From contig SCUF01000187.1 in the NCBI GenBank assembly GCA_004298325.1, forward strand, positions 1 to 57,661: a stretch of DNA of 57,661 bases, in the 5' to 3' direction. Shown here one piece after another: positions 8,801-21,191 of the stretch. The notes below the pieces were generated by a model that was not told where the DNA came from, searched no databases, and was given only the letters and a program-made list of their open reading frames with translations. Numbering within the stretch: the first letter of the stretch is position 1; every line of letters begins with the position of its first letter. Position numbers and translations under genes: made by a program. Source of the DNA: Betaproteobacteria bacterium (GTDB taxonomy: Bacteria; Pseudomonadota; Gammaproteobacteria; Burkholderiales; SG8-39).

Positions 8801-10935
8801 ATGCGAGGATCGTCAGCCATCTGCTCGAGCGTCAGCGGGAGCTTGCGCAGCCAGTTGGGGTGCCCGTCGGTCGTGCCTGGCAGGTTGACCTGCTCCGCGA
8901 CGCCGAGAACGTCCTCGAGCTGAATCACGAGCACGCGCGCGGGCGTGCGCGCCAGGAAGTCCTGCACCGCCAGCGCAAGTTCCGGCGTCCGCCCGGCGTT
9001 CGCGCTCGCGTCGCCCCCCCAGCCGGCGGGCAGCAGGTGCTCGCGTCCGAGGGCGCGCATCAGCCGCGGCCGGTCCTCGGCGCGCGCGGCGCGCTGCTGA
9101 TCGCGCAGGCGCTCGGTCGGATAGAGCCCGAGCGACTCGCGCAGCGCGAGATCGCTCCCTGCCCACCAGCCCGCGAGCGTCGGCAGATCGTGCGTGCTTG
9201 CGGCGACCAGCGCCTGGCGCGGGTACGCCGCGGGCGAGCTGAATTCGCCGTCCGCCGCACGCTCGAAATAGAGCAGCCGGTACGACAGCACGCCCGCCTC
9301 CGCGAGCGCCGCGCGCACCTCGTCCGGCACGGTGCCGAGGTCTTCGCCGATCACCATGCACTGGTTGCGCTGGCTCTCCAGCGCAACGATCGCGAGCAGT
9401 TCGTCGAACGCGTAATGCACGTAGCCGCCTTCGAGTGCGCTCGCACCGGGCGGGATCCAGAACAGCCGCATCAGTCCCATCACGTGGTCGATGCGGATCG
9501 CGCCCGCGTGGCGCATCGCCTCGCGCAGCGCCTGCCTGAACAGCGCATAGTGGCCGGCGCGCAGCCGATCGGGGCGCAGCGGCGGCAGTCCCCAGTTCTG
9601 CCCCTTCAGGTTGAAATGGTCGAGCGGCGCTCCGATGCTGGCGCCGAGCGCGAAGCTCTGGCGCTGCCCCCAGGTGTCGGAACCGGCGCGATCCACCGAC
9701 ACCGCGAGATCGAGGTACAGGCCCACCGCCATGCCGCAGGCGCGGCATTGCGCCGCTGCGCTGGCCAGCTGGATCTCGGCCTGCCACTGCAGGTACTCGA
9801 AATACTCGACGCGCTCGAGGTTCGCGGCGCAGAAGCGCGCCACCTCGTCCGAGGCCGGGTCGCGGAACCCCTCGGGCCAGGCCGGCCAGCCCCAGAGCGC
9901 CGGGTCCTCGCCGTGAAACCGCTCCTGCAGCGCCTCGCACAGCGCGTGCAGGCGCAGAGCCTCGCCCTGCTGCGACTGGAATGCGCGGAACGCGCGCCCG
10001 CGCGCGCTCGCACGCCGCACGTGCCGCTCGCGGAAGTGCGCATACAGCGTTTCGAGCACGCCGAACTTGATCCCGGCGACGCCCGGGTAATCGACTCGTG
10101 GCGCTGCGCGTAGCTCCGCCAGCCGCGCCTGGAACGCGGGCGAGCGCACTTCGCGCTGCGCATCCTCGCATTCGGCATAGTCCGCGATGGCCTCGACGTC
10201 GAGATAGAGCACGTTGAGCCGCAGGCGCGACGACGGACTGTAGGGGCTCGCGTGCGCCGGGTTGTGCGGGAATAGCGCGTGCAGGGGACTGAGTCCGACG
10301 ATGCCGGCGCCGCGCGCCGCCCACTGCCCGGACAGGCGCGCGAGGTCGCCGAAGTCGCCAACGCCCCAGTTGCGCTCGGAGCGCACCGCGTAGAGCTGGA
10401 ACGTCGGGCCCCAGACGCCGGGGCCTTCGGCGAGAACGGGCGGGAGGTAGCAGCGCCCGGGCGCTGCGATGAGCAGGGCATCGCCCAGAAAACCGCGCCG
10501 GCGCGCAGGGTCGTACAGCTCGACGCGGTGGTAGCCGGGCGGCAGCTCGACCGGAATCTCGATCGCGCATTCGGCCTCGCCGCCGGCAGCCATGGCCGCC
10601 TCGCCTTCGTGGCGCGCGCCGTCCTCCAGGGTGAGGTGCCAGGCCAGGTGCTGCCCCGCGGCGGCAGAGGCAACGCGCGCGCGCAGCACCCAGGGCGCGT
10701 GTCCGGGCGCGACCCGCAGCACGGGGGGCAGGACCTGTCGTGCCGTGGCCGCGCGCAGCGCCGCATCGGCGGCCAGCGCGCCCTCCAGCGAGCCGGCGTC
10801 GACGTCCAGTTGCGCCAGCAGCGCAACGAGGCTCGCGGGCGGCACCTCGCGCCAGTGGCCGAAGACGTCGTGATAGCCCGTGGCGAGGCCAAGCCGCGCG
10901 CACAGCCGATCGAGCGCGGCGCGATGCTCGTTCAC
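5821..10935 (-). CDS. Fused 4-alpha-glucanotransferase (MalQ) / malto-oligosyltrehalose synthase (TreY)
   Basis: One uninterrupted reading frame, ~1704 aa, from GTG at 10935 (GTGA overlap with treZ stop). N-terminal MalQ (GPTFQLYAVRSERNWGVGDFGDLARL, AIRIDHVMGLMRLFWIPPGA, MVIGEDLGTVPDEVR) then TreY (IPRATYRVQLHREFTLDDAAATVPYLARLGVSHLYCSPL, LILDIVPNHMGI, PVAAKGVEDTAFYVYNRL). Confidence 0.9.
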   Translation of the reverse strand: MNEHRAALDRLCARLGLATGYHDVFGHWREVPPASLVALLAQLDVDAGSLEGALAADAALRAATARQVLPPVLRVAPGHAPWVLRARVASAAAGQHLAWHLTLEDGARHEGEAAMAAGGEAECAIEIPVELPPGYHRVELYDPARRRGFLGDALLIAAPGRCYLPPVLAEGPGVWGPTFQLYAVRSERNWGVGDFGDLARLSGQWAARGAGIVGLSPLHALFPHNPAHASPYSPSSRLRLNVLYLDVEAIADYAECEDAQREVRSPAFQARLAELRAAPRVDYPGVAGIKFGVLETLYAHFRERHVRRASARGRAFRAFQSQQGEALRLHALCEALQERFHGEDPALWGWPAWPEGFRDPASDEVARFCAANLERVEYFEYLQWQAEIQLASAAAQCRACGMAVGLYLDLAVSVDRAGSDTWGQRQSFALGASIGAPLDHFNLKGQNWGLPPLRPDRLRAGHYALFRQALREAMRHAGAIRIDHVMGLMRLFWIPPGASALEGGYVHYAFDELLAIVALESQRNQCMVIGEDLGTVPDEVRAALAEAGVLSYRLLYFERAADGEFSSPAAYPRQALVAASTHDLPTLAGWWAGSDLALRESLGLYPTERLRDQQRAARAEDRPRLMRALGREHLLPAGWGGDASANAGRTPELALAVQDFLARTPARVLVIQLEDVLGVAEQVNLPGTTDGHPNWLRKLPLTLEQMADDPRIAACAHRLRAQRPQPASPQRARAQAQIPRATYRVQLHREFTLDDAAATVPYLARLGVSHLYCSPLLSARPGSRHGYDIVDHGEINPELGGREALERLAAALRAHGMGLILDIVPNHMGIGSDNRWWMHVLEHGPASPYANFFDIDWSPVDPELKDKVLLPFLGDHYGEVLARGELVLAFVPESGRLVVCYHEHRFATDPRGYAPLLERAGALLDTGAAPAARDECSNLAAAFGRLPPRDAGERAAAERVREAAALQARLAQLARAHPEAASAIAAAAAEVGGGAHDAARDAMHALLEAQAYRLAFWRVASDEINYRRFFDVNDLAALRTEEAVVFEATHALPLELCAADIAQGLRIDHPDGLYDPEQYFKRLQRAYAGRAGIELPERAPDGRRPRPLYVVAEKIAAAHERVPERWAVHGTTGYRFAAVVNGLFVDGQSRDRIDRVWRRFSGLASDFEEAAYRGRRAIARHALAAELTVLAAELLRIARADRRTRDHTFNTLRQALAEIAACMPVYRTYIGRRVSAQDRRFIHWAVARARRRSSAADTSILEFVRAALLGQAAAGAPAALAAQMRRFAMKFQQFTAPVAAKGVEDTAFYVYNRLASLNEVGSDPDAFGITLRAFHGASADRAAHWPHTLLATSTHDNKRAEDVRQRINVLSETPAAWRLLLARWRTLNRARLRRVHDETAPTPSEQYLFYQTLLGTFPADPLDEAGLADYRARIEQYLLKAAREAKHATSWITRNEEYEQALCGFVQALLDSSRANPFLEDLRAQAAVLAWYGALNSLSQTLVKHASPGVPDTYQGTELIDLSLVDPDNRRPVDFAHRSALLQALEQLAAAPAQAQSEGLREMLATPHDGRAKLWVAWRCLALRRDRPELFAGAAYVPLAAAGERNRHVIAFARRAGDEGLIAIAGRFFASLGLAPGMAPLGAAAWRDCVLDLSFLPPGTQLHDVLAPEETRPCDAPLRIADALRHLPVALLRFGPPARGAAGG

Positions 10936-12761
10936 GGCAGCTCGAGGCTCGCGTAAACGCCGCCAGGCTCGAGCTCGAGCGCCGCACCGTGCGCGGCGTC
11001 GCCGCGGCCGTAGATCCGGGTGCCGCGCGGCGGCTGCGGGAGCAGCGCCGCTGCGGGCGAAAAATTGGCGGCGAGGTGCCACCTCGCGCCGCCGCCGAGC
11101 ATCCATTCGACGTGCAGCGCGCCGTCGACGATGACGAACCTGCCGCTGCCCGTGCCGGCGAGGCGCGGCACGAGGTGCCTGCGGCGCAGCTCGAGCAGCG
11201 CGGCGATGTTCTGCAGGTGCTCGCGGTGCGGCGCCTGCGCGCGCTCGTCCCAGCGCAGCCGGGAGGCGGCGAAAGTCGCGGCGTCGCCCGGGTCGGGAAT
11301 GCGGCCGCGCGACGCCGGGTCGCGAAAGGCCGCGAACCGGGCGAATTCCTGCCGCCGGCCGTGCGCCACGGCGGCGGCGAGCTCGGGGGCGAAATCGCAG
11401 AAGAACAGGAACGGCGTCGTGGCGCCGTACTCCTCGCCCATGAACAGCATCGGCACCTGCGGCGCGAGCAGCACGCAGGCCTCGGCCGCGCGCAGCGCGG
11501 CAGGCGCCGCGATCGCCGCGAGGCGCTCGCCGAAGGCGCGATTGCCGACCTGGTCGTGCGTCTGCAGGAAGGCGATGAACGCGGTGGCGGGCAGGTGGCC
11601 GCTCGCCGAGCCGCGCGGCGCGCCGCCGCGAAACGCCGAAGGTTCGCCCTGGTAGGCAAAGCCCTCGGCCAGCGCGCGGCCGAGGCGCGCGAGCGGCGCC
11701 TCGGCGTAGTCCGCGTAATAGCCGTCGGATTCGCCCGTAACCAGCACGTGCAGGGCATGGTGCACGTCGTCGTTCCACTGCGCGCTCGCAAGCCGTGGCC
11801 TCAGCAAGTGCGCGTCGCGCTCGAGGTAGTGCGTCTGGTTGCGGTCGTTCTCGAGCACGAGGTGCACGTGGCGCTCGCGCCCGGGGCCGCAGGCGAGCGC
11901 GCGGCCGATTGCGGCGACGATATCCGGCTCGCTCGAGTCACGGATGGCGTGCACCGCGTCGAGCCGCAGGCCGTCGCAGCGGAACTCCTCGACCCAGTAG
12001 AGCGCATTGTGGATGAAGAACTCGCGCACCGTGCGGCTCGCCTCGCCGTCGAAGTTGATCGCGGCGCCCCAGGGTGTCGCATGCGCCGGGTTGAAGAACT
12101 GCGGCGCGTACAGGTGCAGGTAATTGCCTTCGGGCCCGAAGTGGTTGTACACCACGTCGAGCAGCACCATCAGCCCGTGCGCATGCGCCGCCTGCACCAG
12201 GCGCTTGAAATCCTCGGGCGGGCCGTAGGCGGCCTCCGGCGCGAACGGCAGCACGCCGTCGTAGCCCCAGTTGCGCCGGCCGGGAAACTCCGCCACCGGC
12301 ATCAGTTCGAGCGCGGTGACACCGAGCGCCGCCAGCTCGTCGAGCCGCCCGATCGCCGCGTCGAACGTGCCCTGCGGCGTGAACGCACCGACGTGCAGCT
12401 CGTAGATCACCGCCTCTTCCCACGGCCGGCCCTTCCAGTCTGCGTCCTGCCATTCGAAGGCGAGCGGATCGACCACCATGCTCGGCGCGTGGACGTCTTC
12501 GGGGTTGGCGCGCGAGGCCGGATCGGGGACGCTCATGCCGCCGTCGATGCGGAACGCGTATCGGCTCCCCGCGGGCGCATCGGCGATGCACTCGTGCCAG
12601 CCGTCCGCGAGCGGCGCGAGCGGCAGCTCGGCGCGCGTTGCGGATGAGGCGAGGAGGAGCGCTACGCGCCCGGCCGCAGGGGCCCAGAGGCGGAAGCGCG
12701 TCGCGCCGCCGGGCTGGAGCTCGGCGCCGAACGGCATGGCGTGACGGTAGCGCCCGGACAT
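10932..12761 (-). CDS. treZ: Malto-oligosyltrehalose trehalohydrolase
   Basis: MSGRYRHAMPFGAELQPGGATRFRLWAPAAGRV; EEAVIYELHVGAFTPQGTFDAAI; GLMVLLDVVYNHFGPEGNYL; LENDRNQTHYLERD. Confidence 0.92.
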   Translation of the reverse strand: MSGRYRHAMPFGAELQPGGATRFRLWAPAAGRVALLLASSATRAELPLAPLADGWHECIADAPAGSRYAFRIDGGMSVPDPASRANPEDVHAPSMVVDPLAFEWQDADWKGRPWEEAVIYELHVGAFTPQGTFDAAIGRLDELAALGVTALELMPVAEFPGRRNWGYDGVLPFAPEAAYGPPEDFKRLVQAAHAHGLMVLLDVVYNHFGPEGNYLHLYAPQFFNPAHATPWGAAINFDGEASRTVREFFIHNALYWVEEFRCDGLRLDAVHAIRDSSEPDIVAAIGRALACGPGRERHVHLVLENDRNQTHYLERDAHLLRPRLASAQWNDDVHHALHVLVTGESDGYYADYAEAPLARLGRALAEGFAYQGEPSAFRGGAPRGSASGHLPATAFIAFLQTHDQVGNRAFGERLAAIAAPAALRAAEACVLLAPQVPMLFMGEEYGATTPFLFFCDFAPELAAAVAHGRRQEFARFAAFRDPASRGRIPDPGDAATFAASRLRWDERAQAPHREHLQNIAALLELRRRHLVPRLAGTGSGRFVIVDGALHVEWMLGGGARWHLAANFSPAAALLPQPPRGTRIYGRGDAAHGAALELEPGGVYASLELP

Positions 12762-12765
12762 CGCC

Positions 12766-15722
<2,957 letters not shown>

Positions 15723-15853
15723 GGTGCGCTGTTCAGTTCAAGCCGCGAGATCCGGCGTGACGGAGCCTGCGGCCATAGTCTGCCACGGAAACGGCCGTGA
15801 CTTGCGCGCGGCGCCCCGTTGCCCGGTGCCGCGCCGCACCCTCGCATTGCGGG

Positions 15854-15884
15854 TTGACACGAGTCAATATGACGGTGACACAAT
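15854..15884 (+). promoter_or_regulatory. Candidate promoter/operator upstream of first glgC
   Basis: TTGACA (15854-15859) inside a TTGAC-ACGA-GTCAA inverted repeat, CACAAT about 19 nt downstream; TGACAC repeated 21 bp apart. Confidence 0.35.
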
Positions 15885-15928
15885 GCCGCTACGCTGTGCA
15901 GATTCGGCGGTACGGTGCGGAGGATGCG

Positions 15929-17128
15929 ATGAAGCCCCTGCGGGTGCTCGCGTTCGTGATGGCGGGTGGCAAGGGCACGCGCCTGCACCCGTTTACGGAA
16001 GATTATCCCAAGCCCGCGCTGCCTTTCGGCGGGGATTTTCGCATCATTGATTTCGCCCTGAGCAATCTCTACAACTCGGGCGTCCCCCAGGCCTGCGTCC
16101 TGCTGCAATACCGGCCGCTGCCACTGGTGCATCACCTCGCCGTGCGTTGGCGCGGAGTCCGTCCCGGCGGCGCGGAATTCGTCCGCGCCATCACGCCCGA
16201 GGCTGCCTGCGAGCAGCGCTTCTGCGGCACCGCGGACGCCGTGGCGAGCGGCCTGCAGTCGGTGGTCGCCGAGGCGGATCTGATCGCGGTGTTCGCGGCC
16301 GATCATGTCTATCGCATGGACCTGCGCCAGATGATCGAGTTTCACATGCGGCGTGAAGCGGACGCCACCGTCGCGGCGGTGCCGGTGCCACTCGAGCGGG
16401 CTGGTGCGTTCGGAATCGTCTGCACGGACGCGGACAGCCGGATCCTCGGCTTCGAGGAAAAGCCCGCGTGGCCCGGCGCGATGCCGGGCGATCCGGCGCG
16501 CGCGTTCGCTTCGATGGGCAACTACCTCTTCCGGCCCGACGTGCTGCGCGCGGCGCTCGCCGGGGCCGCCGCGCGCGGCGAGACCGATTTCGGCCGCCAC
16601 GTGCTGCCGCGGCTGGTCGAGCGGCACCGCGTGTTCGCCTACGATTTCGGGCGCAACCGCATCCCGGGCGTTCACCGCGGCGAAGAGCCCGCCTACTGGC
16701 GCGACGTCGGGACGGTGGATGCCTATGTGGAGGCGCAATGGGATCTGCTCGGTCCGGAACCGCGCTTTCGGCTCGACAACCCCGAGTGGCCGATTCACGG
16801 CGCCGCGCCGCGCCCACCCGGCGTTGCGGACAGCGGCGGGTTCGAGGACAGCATCATCGGCCCCGGCGCCCGCGCCGACGGCGCCGCCGTGCGCCACTCG
16901 GTGCTGCAGGGCGGCGCGCAGGTCGGCCCTGGCGCCGCGCTCGAGCGCTGCATCATGATGGAAGGCGCACGCATCGAAGGCGGGGTCGAGCTGCGCCGCA
17001 CGATCGTCGGCGCGGGAAACGTGATCACGCAGCGGCGCCACGAACGGCTTGGCGGCGACGCGGGCTGGGCGCGCTCGCCCGCCGGAATGGCGATCGTGCC
17101 GCCGCGCAGCAAGCGCGCGACGGCCTGA
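15929..17128 (+). CDS. glgC: Glucose-1-phosphate adenylyltransferase-like nucleotidyltransferase (divergent paralog)
   Basis: MKPLRVLAFVMAGGKGTRLHPFTEDYPKPALPFGGDFRIIDFALSNLYNSG; FAADHVYRMDLRQMIEFH; left-handed beta-helix C-terminus. Confidence 0.85.
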   Translation: MKPLRVLAFVMAGGKGTRLHPFTEDYPKPALPFGGDFRIIDFALSNLYNSGVPQACVLLQYRPLPLVHHLAVRWRGVRPGGAEFVRAITPEAACEQRFCGTADAVASGLQSVVAEADLIAVFAADHVYRMDLRQMIEFHMRREADATVAAVPVPLERAGAFGIVCTDADSRILGFEEKPAWPGAMPGDPARAFASMGNYLFRPDVLRAALAGAAARGETDFGRHVLPRLVERHRVFAYDFGRNRIPGVHRGEEPAYWRDVGTVDAYVEAQWDLLGPEPRFRLDNPEWPIHGAAPRPPGVADSGGFEDSIIGPGARADGAAVRHSVLQGGAQVGPGAALERCIMMEGARIEGGVELRRTIVGAGNVITQRRHERLGGDAGWARSPAGMAIVPPRSKRATA

Positions 17129-17204
17129 CGCGCAACCTCTGGCTGGCCACGTCTGACGATTGCACGTCGCCGGCGGCTCCCTGCTGCCGTGACTGGAGTA
17201 CACC

Positions 17205-18232
<1,028 letters not shown>

Positions 18233-18233
<1 letters not shown>

Positions 18234-19045
18234 CAGCCTTTCAACGCGCCCGCGGTGAGCCCCGCCAGCACGCGCCGCTGGAACACGATCGCGAGCGCCA
18301 CGGGCGGCAGCGTGGCGATCACCGAGCCAGCCGCGATCTCGCCCCAGGGCACCTCGTGCAGGCCCGGGAAGAGCGCGATGCCGACCGGCACAGTGCGCGC
18401 CGCCATGCTCGAGGTGAGGGTCAGCGCGTAGAGAAACTCGTTCCAGCAGAAGACGAACACGAGTAACCCGGTCGCCGTCAGCCCCGGCACCGCCAGCGGC
18501 AGCATGACCTTGACGAACGCGCCCGCGGCGGAACAGCCGTCCACGCGCGCGGCGATGTAGAGCGCGTCCGGCACGCCGCGGAAGAATTGCGCCATCAGCC
18601 ACACCGCGAGCGGCAGCGCAAAACCGGCATAGACCAGCACCAGCCCGACGAGCGTGTCGCGCAGTCCCGCGGCACTGGCGAGCAGGAACAGCGGGCTGAC
18701 CGTCGCGACCGGCGGCAGCATGGACAGGGCGACCACGGCGGCGAGCGTCGCGGCGCGCCCCGGGGGCCGGAGTTTCGCCAGAGCGAAGCCGGCCAGGCTG
18801 CCGAAGCCGAGCGCAAGCAGCGTGGCGAGCGCCGACACGATGAAACTGTTGAGCAGCAGGCGCGCGAACGGATGGCCGGCAAAGATCGCCTCGTAATGCA
18901 CGAGGGTGATCGCGCCCGGCAGGAAGGGCGGCAGCGCTTCGAGCTCCGCCGCAGGCTTGACCGAGGTGAGCAGCTGCCAGAGGAACGGAGCAAGCGACCA
19001 CGCGCACACCGCGGCGAGGCCGAGCCAGAGTCCGGGGCGCCTCAC
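18233..19045 (-). CDS. Carbohydrate ABC transporter permease (MalG type)
   Basis: GTG start at 19045 (GTGA overlap); ALYIAARVDGCSAAGAFVKVMLPLAVPGLTATGLLVFVFCWNEFLYAL (EAA loop). Confidence 0.9.
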
Positions 19046-19896
19046 TCGATCCCCCCGCGCAGCAGGCGCGCGTAGGCGAGCGCCGCCATCCCGGTGATCG
19101 CCAGCACCACGACCGCGAGCGCCGAGCCGTAGCCGAAGTCGAGCATCTGGAACAGCACGCGGTAGGCGTAGATCGAAAGCGTCTCGGTCGCGTTCGCCGG
19201 GCCGCCACCGGTGAGCACGTAGATCGCGTCGAACACGCGCAGCGCGTCGATGCTGCGGAATACCGCCGCCACCAGGATGACCGGCGCGAGCAACGGCAGG
19301 GTGACGCGGCGAAATGTCGTCCACGCCCCCGCGCCGTCGAGCGCGGCGGCGTGCACCAGCTCGCGCGGGATCGCCTGCAGGCCGGCAAGCAGCAGCAGCG
19401 CGACGAAGGGCGTGGACTTCCAGACATCCATCGCGATCGCCGCGTGCAGGGCTAGCGCCGCATCGCCGAGCCAGTTGACCGGCCGGCCGGCCAGAAAGCT
19501 GAGCACGCCGAGCTCCGGCTGGTACATCCACTCCCACATGCGCGCCGACACCACGGTCGGGATCGCCCAGGGCACGAGCACCGCGCCGTAGATGAGCGCT
19601 CGCGCGCGTCCCGCGCGCGCAAGCAGCAGTGCGATCGCGAGGCCGAGCGCGAGTTCCATCGCGACCGACACGAGCGCGAAGTACAGCGTGTTGCCGAGCG
19701 CATTCCAGAAGCGCCCGTCGCCGGCGAGCCGGAAATAATGGTCGAACCCCGTGAACTGCGCCGCGCGAAACAGCGCGCGCTGCTGCAGGCTGAGCCACAC
19801 GACGTACAGCATCGGCAGCGCGGTGACGGCGGCGAGCAGCGCCAGTGCCGGAGACATCAGCACCCAGGGCTCGAGGCGCGCCGCGCCGGGCCTCAC
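19042..19896 (-). CDS. Carbohydrate ABC transporter permease (MalF type)
   Basis: GTG start at 19896 (GTGA overlap); ELVHAAALDGAGAWTTFRRVTLPLLAPVILVAAVFRSIDALRVFDAIYVLTGGGPANATETLSIYAY. Confidence 0.9.
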   Translation of the reverse strand: MRPGAARLEPWVLMSPALALLAAVTALPMLYVVWLSLQQRALFRAAQFTGFDHYFRLAGDGRFWNALGNTLYFALVSVAMELALGLAIALLLARAGRARALIYGAVLVPWAIPTVVSARMWEWMYQPELGVLSFLAGRPVNWLGDAALALHAAIAMDVWKSTPFVALLLLAGLQAIPRELVHAAALDGAGAWTTFRRVTLPLLAPVILVAAVFRSIDALRVFDAIYVLTGGGPANATETLSIYAYRVLFQMLDFGYGSALAVVVLAITGMAALAYARLLRGGIE

Positions 19897-21191
19897 ACAG
19901 CCTCCAGCACGCGCCGCGCGCGCGCGATCGCGCCAAGCGCCCCCGCGGGGGCGCGCCGGCCGCTCAGCACCGCGCTGAACTCCGACTGCAGGACCTGGGA
20001 CAGCGCGACATAGTGCGGTGACACGGGGCGTGGCCGTGCCGCTTCGAGCAGCGTTGCGAGCGAGGCGAGAAACGGCTGTGCGGCAGCGAGTTCGGGATCG
20101 GCATAGAGCGAGCGCCGCGGGGCGCTGTAGCCGTAGGCGAGGGCGAGCGCCTTCTGCGCCGGCGCAGCGCACAGGAAAGCGGCCAGTTTCTCGGCCACCG
20201 CGGCGTGCCGCGAAAACGCGTTGACGCCGAGGTGCCAGCCGCCAAGCGCTGCCGCCGCGGGGTGGCCGGGCGCGTGCGGCAGCGGGCACACGCCGACCCG
20301 TCCCTCGACTTCGGATCCGGCGCGCTGCAACAGGCTCCAGGCGTACGGCCAGTTGCGCAGGAAGAGCGCCCGAGCGCGCCCGAAGAGCACCCGCGCCGGC
20401 TCTTCGGTGAGCGTCGTGACGTAGGGCGGCGACAGCCCATCGGTCACCAGCGCGCGCATGAAGGCGAGCCCGCGCACCGCGGCCGGCGCGCCCGCATCGA
20501 GATCGCCGCCGTGGCTCCAGATGAACTCCAGCGCGTTGCAGACCAGGCCCTCGTACTGCTTGCCCTGCCAGACGAAGCCGTGCAGCGCCGGCTGCGAGAC
20601 GCGGACGCGGCGCACGGCCTGCGCCAGGTCGGTCCAGGTGCGCGGCGGGGCGAGACCCTCGGCCGCGAGCAGGTCGGCGCGGTAGTAGAGCAGGCCCGCG
20701 TCCACGAACCACGGCAGCGCGTAGCGGCGCGCGCGCCACGTCACGCTCGCGAGCGGCGCGGCGAACAGGTCGCGTTCATCCGCCGCGCTCACGTGAGCGC
20801 TCAGGTCGCGCAGCCAGCCCGCCTGCGCGAATTCGGCGGCCCAGATCGTGTCGAGCGCGAGGACGTCGAACTCGGTCGTCTCGGCCGCGAGGTTGATGGC
20901 GTAGAAGAGGTGCTGCTCGTCGCTCGCGGCCGGCAATGCCTCGCGGCGCACGGCGACGCCGTGCGCGCGCTCGAATTGACCGACGAGACGATCCAGGGGC
21001 TCCGGGTCACCGAAGAGCTTGGGGTGCCGGAAGACCAGCGCGTCGGGGCGGCGCGGCTCTTGGCGACCGCAGGCCGCGGCCAATGCGGCGATGGACAGGG
21101 CGGCGAGCGCGCGCAGCGCGCCGCGCCGCCGCGCCGCAGGCGCCGCCAGGCGCACCGACGGACTGCGCGCGTCGAGCGAGACGCCGATCAT
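19893..21191 (-). CDS. ABC transporter extracellular sugar-binding protein (CUT1 type, lipoprotein-like signal)
   Basis: Signal ALSIAALAAACGRQEP; EFDVLALDTIWAAEFAQAGWLRDLS; YYRADLLAAEGLAPPRTWTDL. Confidence 0.88.
   Translation of the reverse strand: MIGVSLDARSPSVRLAAPAARRRGALRALAALSIAALAAACGRQEPRRPDALVFRHPKLFGDPEPLDRLVGQFERAHGVAVRREALPAASDEQHLFYAINLAAETTEFDVLALDTIWAAEFAQAGWLRDLSAHVSAADERDLFAAPLASVTWRARRYALPWFVDAGLLYYRADLLAAEGLAPPRTWTDLAQAVRRVRVSQPALHGFVWQGKQYEGLVCNALEFIWSHGGDLDAGAPAAVRGLAFMRALVTDGLSPPYVTTLTEEPARVLFGRARALFLRNWPYAWSLLQRAGSEVEGRVGVCPLPHAPGHPAAAALGGWHLGVNAFSRHAAVAEKLAAFLCAAPAQKALALAYGYSAPRRSLYADPELAAAQPFLASLATLLEAARPRPVSPHYVALSQVLQSEFSAVLSGRRAPAGALGAIARARRVLEAV

Noticed and set aside
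5713-10113. 1466 aa plus-strand ORF antisense to malQ-treY
   Set aside because: Arg/Ala/Gly-rich translation with no family motifs; a typical high-GC mirror ORF opposite a well-supported gene.
17129-17204. Possible bidirectional terminator between glgC and the ABC ATPase gene
   Set aside because: No convincing stem followed by a T-tract on either strand.
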